From: Flavobacteriaceae bacterium
GTDB taxonomy: Bacteria; Bacteroidota; Bacteroidia; Flavobacteriales; Flavobacteriaceae
Reading direction: 5' to 3'
Assembly: GCA_016744615.1 (NCBI GenBank)
Contig: JADGEA010000007.1
Span: forward strand, 1-43,133
DNA length: 43,133 nt
The position numbers and the translations under genes were made by a program. Below the pieces are notes generated by a model. That model made no database searches, was not told where the DNA came from, and saw only the letters and a program-made list of their open reading frames with translations. This document shows positions 16,698 to 24,053 of the stretch, piece by piece. How positions within the stretch are numbered: the first letter of the stretch is position 1; every line of letters starts with the position of its first letter.

Positions 16698-17105
16698 ATG
16701 GAAATAAAAATAATAAAAAAGAAGAATTATATAATTAAACATAGAGCTCTTAAAATTTTTATTAATGATAAGTTTGTAGACTATTTGGATTCCGATGAAA
16801 ATAGTAAAATAATATTAACTGATGATAATTCTTCAGAATTATTTGTTAAGGTTGATTGGTGCTATTCTAATACTGTTAAATTGGGGAGTAGAAATTTGAA
16901 GAATACTATTCAACTTGCAGTAAATAGTCAAATTCAGAATGGATTATTCATATTTATTTATTTGTGCACATTTGGAGGATTAGTATTATACTTATTGGAT
17001 ATAATAAACAAAAACCTTTCAATAGCTTTTGCAAGTCCATTACTAATAATTGTTTACTGGCAAACTTTTGGAAGAAAAAAATATTTAAGATTAACTAAAA
17101 GTTAA
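16698..17105 (+). CDS. Small two-helix membrane protein of the peptide locus
   Basis: A 135-residue protein. Residues 1-70 look like a small beta-rich, cytoplasmic domain (LKIFINDKFVDYL then SSELFVKVDWCYSNTVKL) resembling PEGA-like domains found in small Bacteroidota membrane proteins. Two membrane helices follow (about 78-100 and 103-121), and the tail is basic (GRKKYLRLTKS). No enzyme motif is present. Lying between the precursor and the exporter on the same strand, it is a candidate immunity protein for the peptide, which is inference from position and membrane topology only. It may instead be a general accessory protein. Confidence 0.6.
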   Translation: MEIKIIKKKNYIIKHRALKIFINDKFVDYLDSDENSKIILTDDNSSELFVKVDWCYSNTVKLGSRNLKNTIQLAVNSQIQNGLFIFIYLCTFGGLVLYLLDIINKNLSIAFASPLLIIVYWQTFGRKKYLRLTKS

Positions 17106-17152
17106 ATAGTTATTCTTGCTTCTCATTTTATTATAATTATAAAAGCTGGTAA

Positions 17153-17361
17153 CTGGTAGGTAGGGTTAAAGTTGCCAGATTGGAAGGTGCTTACACTAAG
17201 TTTATGGATAAAATTGAAAAGTGTGACCTTTTGATATTAGATGATTTTGGACTCTTTGAATTGAATAATATAACAAGGCAAGCACTAATGGATATTATTG
17301 AATCAAATTACGATAGAAGTTCCATTATAATTACATCACAAATACCAGTCAATAAATGGCA
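17153..17361 (+). pseudogene. istB remnant (IS21-family ATPase)
   Basis: About 70 codons of the IstB/DnaC-like ATPase that assists IS21 transposition. The Walker B region CDLLILDDFG and the downstream HHHxTSQxPVxKWH pattern (IIITSQIPVNKWH) are clear, and KVARLEGAYTK before it fits the family. The N-terminal Walker A half is missing and a stop precedes at 17150-17152. After KWH the expected continuation is lost and the sequence becomes the peptide remnant at 17362. No istA or terminal inverted repeats are seen, so this is a dead fragment. Confidence 0.8.
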
Positions 17362-17499
17362 TGTATATATGGAGGAACATCTAAAGGCGGATGCCTTTTA
17401 ACTGGAGCAGCTTTTGTGTTTGCGGCTAGTTTACCAATAATTGGACTTTTTGCAGCAGTGGCAATGAGCCCAGCTGTATATGAATGTTGGATGAGCTAA
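17356..17499 (+). pseudogene. Second peptide precursor lacking its leader
   Basis: An open frame of 47 codons from an ATG at 17356 that itself belongs to the istB sequence. From 17362 it reads CIYGGTSKGGCLLTGAAFVF and continues hydrophobic to ECWMS. It aligns with the mature part of the intact precursor: C-x-Y-x-G, then LTGA, then FxFA, and a Cys near the end (Cys 44). No leader precedes it, since the leader's place is taken by the istB fragment in another frame. I read it as a decayed paralogue; an expressed leaderless peptide is less likely but not excluded. Confidence 0.65.
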
Positions 17500-17537
17500 T
17501 TTTAATAAAAGAAAGATTAGAGCTTATATTTCCTTTT

Positions 17538-18179
17538 ATGAAAAAATTTAACAATTATGGGTTACTATTTTTAGTGACCCTTTTTTTAGGGTTAACAGTA
17601 TTTTTGTCAAAATATCTTTTAAATACTGAAGAACTACTCTATAACTTCTATTCAGAGCAATTAGCTCAAGAACAAATAGAAAAATTGCTAGAAAATCAAC
17701 AAAAATGGGAATGGTTAGCTTATGCCATTTTACCATTACTTGTTTTAATCCGCAGCAGTTTGGTAGCTTTATGTTTAAGTATTGGGGTATTTTTTTATGA
17801 TATGGAGCATAAAATAGCCTTTAAACGCTTTTTTAGAGTTGCATTAATTGGGGAGTTTGTTTTGGTACTGGTAGGCTATTTTAAATTTGGTTATTTTTAT
17901 TTTATAAAAACAGAATTTACTTTACAAGACTTACAGCAATATTACCCACTTAGTTATATCAACTTTTTAGATCTAGAAAAAATACAACCTTGGTTGGTTT
18001 ATCCTTTACAAACAATTAATTTATTTGAGATTGCCTACTTTTTTGTATTGGTATATGGTATGTATAAACTATTACAAAATAAGTTTTGGAAAAGCTTTGA
18101 AATTACAGCAGTGAGTTATGGTACTGGTTTGGTTATTTGGTTGGGTTTGGTCATGTTTTTAACATTGAATATGAGTTAA
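17538..18179 (+). CDS. Five-helix membrane protein of the peptide locus
   Basis: A 213-residue integral membrane protein I do not recognise. Predicted helices are near residues 6-28, 58-85, 93-118, 150-172 and 190-212. A loop between the first two is rich in Gln/Glu (EQLAQEQIEKLLENQQKWEW). FFYDMEHKIAFKRFFRVALIGE is a conserved-looking charged segment between helices. I chose ATG 17538, which starts with MKKFNNYG; an upstream in-frame ATG at 17484 lies inside the peptide remnant and would add 18 residues. Position before a thioredoxin and an exporter suggests immunity or a secretion accessory role, unproven. Confidence 0.65.
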   Translation: MKKFNNYGLLFLVTLFLGLTVFLSKYLLNTEELLYNFYSEQLAQEQIEKLLENQQKWEWLAYAILPLLVLIRSSLVALCLSIGVFFYDMEHKIAFKRFFRVALIGEFVLVLVGYFKFGYFYFIKTEFTLQDLQQYYPLSYINFLDLEKIQPWLVYPLQTINLFEIAYFFVLVYGMYKLLQNKFWKSFEITAVSYGTGLVIWLGLVMFLTLNMS

Positions 18180-18180
18180 A

Positions 18181-18199
18181 TCCTTACTAAAGGGAAGGA
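18181..18199. repeat. Small hairpin TCCTT...AAGGA
   Basis: TCCTT (18181-18185) pairs with AAGGA (18195-18199) directly after the membrane-protein stop. It resembles the hairpin at 18785-18801 (shared AAAGGGAAG), suggesting a dispersed REP-like unit. Confidence 0.45.
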
Positions 18200-18242
18200 T
18201 GAGTGATTTTAATAAAAGGTGATTTTAATAAAATTTTATAAG

Positions 18243-18262
18243 ATTCCCACCTGTGTGGGAAT
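18243..18262. repeat. REP-like hairpin before the thioredoxin gene
   Basis: ATTCCCAC / GTGGGAAT is a perfect 8-bp stem with loop CTGT, followed by GACAG and then the ATG ten bases after the stem. The stem plus GGAATGACA matches the element at 42105-42124. It would partly mask the translation start if transcribed. Confidence 0.6.
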
Positions 18263-18271
18263 GACAGGGTT

Positions 18272-18811
18272 ATGAAAAAAAAATTAAAAATAATAATTGC
18301 TATAATCCTTATAACTATTATAGGCTTTTTGGGCTATAGCATTAGCACAAAAATTAATCATAAAAATGAAGTTGCAGAGCGTATTCAAACCATTCCAAAG
18401 TTTTTGTTTAAAACACTAAGCGGTGAGCAATTTAATCAAAATGATGTGAATGCCATATTACCCAAACTGTTTATCTATTTTAATAGTGATTGTGATTTTT
18501 GCCATGCAGAAGCCAAACAAATTCAAGAACAATTAGAAAAATTAAAGAAAGTACAAATTGTATTTATATCATTTGAAAATGTAAAAGGGATAAAAGCATT
18601 TGCAGAAAAGTACAATTTCACAAATAAAGAAAATATCATTTTTTTAGAAGATAAAAAATTAGAATTCTCCGAGATATTTGATGCCAATAGTATTCCGTTT
18701 ATGTTGTTATACTCAAAAGATAACCAACTAATAAAAAAATTTAAAGGCGCTACTAAAATTGAGAATATACTTTCCCGTCTTCCGTCTTCCCAAAGGGAAG
18801 AAACTAAATAA
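18272..18811 (+). CDS. Membrane-anchored thioredoxin-like protein
   Basis: A 179-residue thiol-disulfide protein facing the periplasm. Residues 5-24 form one N-terminal membrane anchor; the thioredoxin fold follows, with KLFIYFNSDCDFCHAEAKQI carrying the active-site CDFC at 74-77 and the cis-proline in NSIPFMLLY at 142. FLYFNSDCxxC is typical of the redoxin/TlpA type found with Bacteroidota peptide exporters. The exporter gene starts 22 bases later. I infer that it oxidises, reduces or isomerises the Cys pair of the precursor peptide. The last residues (LPSSQREETK) come from a small hairpin repeat, so the C-terminus is probably not functional. Confidence 0.82.
   Translation: MKKKLKIIIAIILITIIGFLGYSISTKINHKNEVAERIQTIPKFLFKTLSGEQFNQNDVNAILPKLFIYFNSDCDFCHAEAKQIQEQLEKLKKVQIVFISFENVKGIKAFAEKYNFTNKENIIFLEDKKLEFSEIFDANSIPFMLLYSKDNQLIKKFKGATKIENILSRLPSSQREETK
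18785..18801. repeat. Hairpin inside the end of the thioredoxin gene
   Basis: TCTTCCC / GGGAAGA is a perfect 7-bp stem with loop AAA, lying within the last codons. It is preceded by a short duplication of CCGTCTT. It seems that a REP-like unit was absorbed into the coding end. Confidence 0.55.
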
Positions 18812-18833
18812 CCCGTAAAAATTAGTAAAATCT

Positions 18834-20996
18834 GTGTTAAAAAAATTACTCAACAAATCCCTAGTATTACAACATGATCAATCAGACTGTGGTGTTGCCT
18901 GTTTATTATCAGTAATTCAGTATTATAAAGGTAATAATACCTTAGAAAAATTACGCGAATTAAGCGGTACTACACGTCAAGGTACTACCTTGTTGGGTTT
19001 ATTTCAAGCTGCTAATAATTTAGGTTTTACAGCAAGTGGTAATGAAGCAGATATACAGGCATTAATTGACCATGGTGAACCATTAATTTTACATGTTATT
19101 ATTGATGAACGCTTACAACATTATTTAGTATGTTATGCTTATGAAAATGGCAAATTTATTATTGGTGACCCTGCAAAAGGTATTACAACCTATACCAAAT
19201 TAGCTTTAGAGAAAATTTGGGTGTCAAAAACCTGTTTAACCTTAACACCTAATAAAAATTTTGTTACTGCTACTGAAACTAAAAAATCTAAAAAACAATG
19301 GTTTATAAAGTTGTTAAAAGAAGATTATCAATTATTGAGTATTAGTTTAGTTATTGGTATTGTTGTAGCATTATTAGGTATGGCAATGGCAATATTTTCA
19401 CAAAAACTAATTGATGATATTTTACCTTCTCAAAACAGCACCAAACTCATTACAGGTATTGGTTTATTAGCTTTTTTATTATTAGTTAGAGTAGGTTTTT
19501 CTACATTAAGAGAATTCTTTTTAATCAAACAATCAAAAGATTTTAATAATAGAATTATTGACAAGTTTTACAACTCCCTATTACATTTACCAAAACCTTT
19601 TTTTGATACAAGAAAAATTGGTGAATTGGTTGCCCGTTTAAACGATACTAGTAGGATACAGCGTGTTATAAAACATATAGCCAGTAATTTTGTAATAGAT
19701 AGTTTGGTTACCTTGGTTTCATTCGGGTTTTTGTTTTATTATTCATGGAAAATAGGCATTATCGCTTTAGTGAGTTTACCTATTTATTTTATAATTGTAT
19801 ACAGCTTTAATACTAAAATTATTAAGGCACAAAAAGAAGTAATGCAAAGCTATGCTCATAACGAAAGTAATTATATTACTTCAATGAACGGGATTTCAAC
19901 CATTAAAAATTTTAATAGACAATCTTTATTTCAAAAGATAAACCAAGTCATTTATGGGAATTTTCAAAATAAAATATTTGATTTAAGTAAAATAAATATT
20001 CGTTTGGCTTTATTTTCGGGTATTGCAGGCGTGCTGTTTTTAATAGCTATATTATCATATACTTCTTATTTAGTTTATGAAAAATTAATGACCTTAGGTG
20101 AATTAATGGCAGTTTTAGGTATTGCAGGCTCTTTATTGCCCTCAATTACCAGTTTAGCATTAATTGCTATACCAATTAATGAAGCAAAAATTGCCTTTAA
20201 CAGGATGTTTGAATTTGCCTCTATTGGTAAAGAAAATCAAGGCACATTACAAATAGACAGCTTTAAATCTTTGGAAATTAAAAACCTCTCCTTCCGTTTT
20301 GTAGGGCGAAGCCAATTACTAAAAAATATCAATATTGAAATCAATAGAAGTGAGTTTATTGCAGTTGTGGGAGAAAGCGGTAGCGGTAAAAGTACTTTGG
20401 GGCAAATTATTCAACAGTTTTACCCTTTTGAAAATGGAAGTATTACTATTAATAATGAATTAGCATTACCAGAAATAGTAACTGAAGATTGGAGAAACAT
20501 TGTAGGTGTAATACCACAGGAAATTGATATTTTTAGCGGTAACGTATTGGACAATATTTTATTAGGTAGCCAAAACAAGCCCGAAGATGTTATAAAATTC
20601 TGTCAAGAAAATGGTTTTGAAAAATTTATAACCCAATTACCACAAGGTTATACAACATTATTGGGTGAAGAAGGTATTAATCTTTCTGGTGGTCAAAAAC
20701 AAATTATAGCCTTAGCAAGAGTTTTATATAAAAAACCACAGTTTTTGATTTTGGACGAAGCCACTTCCGCAATGGACAGGAATACGGAAAAATTTACCAT
20801 AAATTTATTATCAAAACTAAAAAATGATATTGCTGTACTATTTATATCTCATAGGTTACATACCTTAAAAAATATGGCAGATAGAATTTATGTTTTAGAA
20901 GAGGGTAATATAACTTCAAGTGGTAATCATCAAAAACTATTAGAAACCACCAATTTCTATAGTGAGTTTTGGGAGGATATCAATCCCGTTTCTTAA
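18834..20996 (+). CDS. Peptidase-containing ABC exporter (C39 peptidase)
   Basis: A 720-residue inner-membrane exporter that cuts the leader from a peptide and exports the rest. The N-terminal C39 peptidase domain (1-130) has all three catalytic residues: Cys 19 in QSDCGVACL, His 96 in QHYLVCY and Asp 112 in IGDPAKG. Six membrane helices lie at about 165-460. The ABC domain has Walker A GESGSGKST (about 512-520), Q-loop IPQEIDIFSG, signature NLSGGQKQ (about 616), Walker B FLILDEATS (about 638) and H-loop ISHRLHT. The start is GTG at 18834. No HlyD-type adaptor follows; the gene ends 22 bases before the purD end. The precursor at 16374 is its likely substrate. Confidence 0.93.
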   Translation: MLKKLLNKSLVLQHDQSDCGVACLLSVIQYYKGNNTLEKLRELSGTTRQGTTLLGLFQAANNLGFTASGNEADIQALIDHGEPLILHVIIDERLQHYLVCYAYENGKFIIGDPAKGITTYTKLALEKIWVSKTCLTLTPNKNFVTATETKKSKKQWFIKLLKEDYQLLSISLVIGIVVALLGMAMAIFSQKLIDDILPSQNSTKLITGIGLLAFLLLVRVGFSTLREFFLIKQSKDFNNRIIDKFYNSLLHLPKPFFDTRKIGELVARLNDTSRIQRVIKHIASNFVIDSLVTLVSFGFLFYYSWKIGIIALVSLPIYFIIVYSFNTKIIKAQKEVMQSYAHNESNYITSMNGISTIKNFNRQSLFQKINQVIYGNFQNKIFDLSKINIRLALFSGIAGVLFLIAILSYTSYLVYEKLMTLGELMAVLGIAGSLLPSITSLALIAIPINEAKIAFNRMFEFASIGKENQGTLQIDSFKSLEIKNLSFRFVGRSQLLKNINIEINRSEFIAVVGESGSGKSTLGQIIQQFYPFENGSITINNELALPEIVTEDWRNIVGVIPQEIDIFSGNVLDNILLGSQNKPEDVIKFCQENGFEKFITQLPQGYTTLLGEEGINLSGGQKQIIALARVLYKKPQFLILDEATSAMDRNTEKFTINLLSKLKNDIAVLFISHRLHTLKNMADRIYVLEEGNITSSGNHQKLLETTNFYSEFWEDINPVS

Positions 20997-21017
20997 TAAG
21001 TTTTAGGTCTGAAAAGC

Positions 21018-22289
21018 TTACAAATCAAACCCAATATCTGTACGGTAATTCATTTGATCAAATTTGATTTTTTCAATATTTTTATATGATTGAGTCAATG
21101 CCTGTTTGAAATCTTCACCGTATGAAGTAATGGCCAAAACCCTACCTCCGCTACTTACAACTTTATCATTTTTTAAAGTTGTTCCGGCATGAAAAACAAT
21201 GGAATCTTCAACACTATCTAATCCTGATATTTCCTTATTTTTTTCATAAGCTTCCGGATAGCCACCAGAAACCAACATTATAGTAGTTGCTGATCTCTCG
21301 TCAACTTCCAGTTTGAACGTATCTAATTTCTTTTCCGCAGTAGCGATAAAAAGATCTGTCAGATCTGATTTAATTCTTGGTATAACCACTTCTGTTTCCG
21401 GATCACCCATTCTCACATTATATTCAATTACCAGTGGTTCATTATTTACTTTGATCAAACCGATAAATACAAAACCAACATAAGAAATATTGTCTTTTTT
21501 GAATCCGTTAATGGTTGGTTTGATAATTCTTTCCTCAACTTTATTTAAAAATTCTTTATCTGCAAAAGGTACCGGAGAAATAGCTCCCATACCACCGGTA
21601 TTCAGTCCCTTATCACCTTCTCCAATTCGTTTATAATCTTTGGCATTTGGTAAGATCACATAGTTTTTACCATCGGTCAAAACAAATGTACTCATTTCAA
21701 TTCCGTCTAAGAATTCTTCTATAACCACCTTTGTACTAGCATCACCAAACTTTTTATTGGTAAGCATTTCTTTAAGTTCATCTTTTGCTTCTTGTAAATC
21801 ATTTAAGATCAAAACGCCTTTACCTGCTGCCAAACCATCTGCTTTTAAAACATAAGGCGCATCCAAAGTCTCTAAAAAATCAAATCCTTTTTCTAAGGTT
21901 TCCACAGTAAAACTTTTATATTTTGCTGTAGGAATATTATGCCTGTACATAAACTTTTTGGCAAACTCTTTACTTCCCTCTAACTGTGCTGCATATTTTT
22001 GTGGACCAATAACAGGAATATTTTTCAGTGCATCATCTGATAAGAAAAAATCATGAATTCCGTTCACCAAAGGGTCTTCAGGACCAACAATTACCATTTG
22101 GATATTGTGTTCTAAAACTTCTTTTTTTACTGCTTCAAAATCATTTGGATTTAAATCTAAATTTTCTCCATAGTCGGAAGTACCTGCATTACCCGGAGCA
22201 ATAAAAAGGTTTTTTATTTTGTTACTTTGTGCTAATTTCCATGCCAAAGTACATTCTCTTCCTCCTGACCCTAAAATAAGTATATTCAT
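21018..22289 (-). CDS. purD: Phosphoribosylamine-glycine ligase
   Basis: Joins phosphoribosylamine and glycine with ATP in the second step of purine synthesis. The 423-residue protein begins MNILILGSGGRECTLAWKL, the expected nucleotide-binding start (GGRE), has the GPEDPLVNG motif near residue 70, the ATP-grasp loop LKADGLAAGKGVLIL near 145-159, LNTGGMGAISP near 230 and EYNVRMGDPETEVV near 290. Length is normal for PurD. Its last 18 codons form the right copy of the direct repeat that bounds the island, so its 3' end may come from the incoming element. The protein end (MNYRTDIGFDL) is intact. It has its own promoter-like box at 22322-22329. Confidence 0.95.
   Translation of the reverse strand: MNILILGSGGRECTLAWKLAQSNKIKNLFIAPGNAGTSDYGENLDLNPNDFEAVKKEVLEHNIQMVIVGPEDPLVNGIHDFFLSDDALKNIPVIGPQKYAAQLEGSKEFAKKFMYRHNIPTAKYKSFTVETLEKGFDFLETLDAPYVLKADGLAAGKGVLILNDLQEAKDELKEMLTNKKFGDASTKVVIEEFLDGIEMSTFVLTDGKNYVILPNAKDYKRIGEGDKGLNTGGMGAISPVPFADKEFLNKVEERIIKPTINGFKKDNISYVGFVFIGLIKVNNEPLVIEYNVRMGDPETEVVIPRIKSDLTDLFIATAEKKLDTFKLEVDERSATTIMLVSGGYPEAYEKNKEISGLDSVEDSIVFHAGTTLKNDKVVSSGGRVLAITSYGEDFKQALTQSYKNIEKIKFDQMNYRTDIGFDL
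21019..21073 (-). repeat. Right copy of purD 3'-end direct repeat (att-like)
   Basis: The copy inside intact purD; matches 15648-15702 at 54 of 55 bases. Similarity goes on weakly for about eight bases beyond the stop (GAAAAGCT against GAAGAGC), then ends. See the left copy. Confidence 0.85.
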
Positions 22290-22321
22290 AATCTGATTTT
22301 TATCTATTTTTTGAATTTGTA

Positions 22322-22329
22322 CAAAAATA
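22322..22329 (-). promoter_or_regulatory. Candidate -7 box for purD
   Basis: Read on the minus strand this is TATTTTTG, a TAnnTTTG match 32 bases before the purD ATG. No -33 TTG is visible at the usual distance. Confidence 0.42.
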
Positions 22330-22379
22330 AGATAAAAATAGCCGTTGATTTTTAAATTTCAGATTTTAAATAATGAAAC

Positions 22380-24053
22380 TTATAAAATTTTCTCTAAAAT
22401 CTTTTCTGTGATGGTATAAGTTGGTTTTACACCAGTAGTTCCGAGAGCACCTGAAGCAAGTGTACTACCTGTTTCTAAAGGATTATCAGACGCATAATAA
22501 GCATATCTCACTTTTACATTTTTACTAATATTCCCTCTGATTTTTGATGCTGCCTGAATTGCTTTTTGATAATGAGCTCCTTCCATTTCTAAACCAATAA
22601 CTTTCCAAGTGGAGGATTTAAAGAATTCTAACAGATCTTTATTTTGCAGTGAAGTACCTAATACAGATACCATTGTTCCTTTAAATACACCCAAATCAAC
22701 ACCTCTAAAATCATCTTTCTTTAAGTCATTTTTAAAAGGATAATTATCTGCAGTACCTTCAAAAACATGTGCATTTGGGATCATTAAATCACCTTTTCCA
22801 CCTTGTAAGATACCAGCTTTTCCCATGATAGAAATAGAAGAAATATTAAAGTAAATTTTCCCTCCATCATCTGTGTCTAATGGTTTTAGCAATTCATCCA
22901 TAGTTTCATATGCCTGTTCTCCAAAAGCATAGTCCATTACAATGATAACTGGAGGACTCTCTTCATTTTCAGAAGGCGTATAAATTGTTTTATCAAAATC
23001 GATCTTTTCGGTGTCAATAATTTGGACATTGATATTAGTACCTGAATGATCTCTTAAATAAATAAGTCCATTTTTTGAAGCAGTATTCTTAACAATTTTT
23101 CTTAATTTATCATTTTCTTCCTTACTCATTAATTCATATAAGGCCAATCCCTGATGATTTTGACTTTCTTTAGGAAGTGAATAAGCTGCGTAAAGTGAAT
23201 TCATTACACTATGCATGTTTGCACTTATAATATGTATATTTCGTTTGTGTAATCCACATTCAACTAATTTTTCTTTGATATTTGTTGCCCAGAGATCACC
23301 GTAAATATGGTGTCCTATTCTTTCTCTTAAAATTGAACTAAAGGTGATCATATGTTTTTGATCAGAAATAATTTCGTTGATTGCAAGTTTACCCATCCAG
23401 TAAACTATTTCAAAAAACCGGTTTGGAATTTTTGTGGTTGCAAATTGTTTAAATACAATCTGAATTTCACTAAAAGGTCTTCCTAAAATGTTACTTAAAT
23501 AAGAGAATAGTACTTCTTTTTCTTTATGATCCAGTTTTTTGTTTTGTAATACGGTATTTTCTAAATGAGTCCATTCTCTAATTACTTTACCTTCATCATT
23601 TAATAAAACTTTACTAGCAATTTTATGAGATTCAATATATAGAAAAGTTAGGTGTGTTAAAACATCATAAACATCAGACCTGCCTCTTGTTATCTCAATA
23701 TTCATTTGATCTTTATCTATTCGATAACAATTTCTTCTTCGTTTTGCAGGAATAATCGACTTAAAATGTGAATTTGTAAAACCTTCGTCTGCCGTTAAAT
23801 TAATAAATCTACATTCCGTAATTCCTTCTGGTAAACGATCAATGATATATAAAAGTCCGTCTAATTCAGTTTTATCACCAGCTATAGAACCATAAATTTC
23901 GGGCTGTAAGGTTAAAAGAGCTTCCCGTAAGGTTTTACCCGAAACACCCATTGGTTTATAAAAACCACGGTTAAACAAATGGCGCATGGTAATGTAAATT
24001 CTTTCAATAGCATTAGATGATTCCTGAGATTTTGATTGTTTTATATCAGTCAT
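22380..24053 (-). CDS. Nucleosidase-like protein (DUF6909-like)
   Basis: A 557-residue cytoplasmic protein. I believe it belongs to a Bacteroidota family labelled DUF6909, from memory. Residues about 1-250 are helical and unlike any enzyme I know. The C-terminal part looks like the nucleoside phosphorylase/nucleosidase fold: ISSISIMGKAGILQGGKGDLMIPNAHVF (about 410-440) and KVIGLEMEGAHYQKAI (about 494-509), where the LEMEGA segment matches the MEMEA/MEGA nucleoside-binding motif of MTA/SAH nucleosidases and AMP nucleosidase. Its ATG overlaps the S41 protease stop by eight bases, so the two are coupled. A role in purine turnover beside purD is an inference. Confidence 0.6.
   Translation of the reverse strand: MTDIKQSKSQESSNAIERIYITMRHLFNRGFYKPMGVSGKTLREALLTLQPEIYGSIAGDKTELDGLLYIIDRLPEGITECRFINLTADEGFTNSHFKSIIPAKRRRNCYRIDKDQMNIEITRGRSDVYDVLTHLTFLYIESHKIASKVLLNDEGKVIREWTHLENTVLQNKKLDHKEKEVLFSYLSNILGRPFSEIQIVFKQFATTKIPNRFFEIVYWMGKLAINEIISDQKHMITFSSILRERIGHHIYGDLWATNIKEKLVECGLHKRNIHIISANMHSVMNSLYAAYSLPKESQNHQGLALYELMSKEENDKLRKIVKNTASKNGLIYLRDHSGTNINVQIIDTEKIDFDKTIYTPSENEESPPVIIVMDYAFGEQAYETMDELLKPLDTDDGGKIYFNISSISIMGKAGILQGGKGDLMIPNAHVFEGTADNYPFKNDLKKDDFRGVDLGVFKGTMVSVLGTSLQNKDLLEFFKSSTWKVIGLEMEGAHYQKAIQAASKIRGNISKNVKVRYAYYASDNPLETGSTLASGALGTTGVKPTYTITEKILEKIL

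Larger units (their letters stand above)
15648..21073. mobile_element. Putative genomic island at the purD 3' end
   Basis: The 5.4-kb segment between the two purD 3'-end copies carries an XRE regulator, a bacteriocin-like peptide locus, an istB remnant and several small hairpin repeats. The flanking genes on both sides are ordinary chromosomal genes on the same strand. A direct repeat that rebuilds the end of a target gene is typical of site-specific integration, but no integrase or excisionase is present inside. Transfer by homologous recombination of a segment with its own purD end would look similar. Confidence 0.6.

Noticed and set aside
17180..17401. Intact ATPase gene of 73 codons
   Set aside because: It lacks the Walker A half, and its last residues come from the peptide remnant read in another frame.
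15563..21073. tRNA gene as integration target
   Set aside because: No cloverleaf-like sequence was found; the repeat is the purD coding end.
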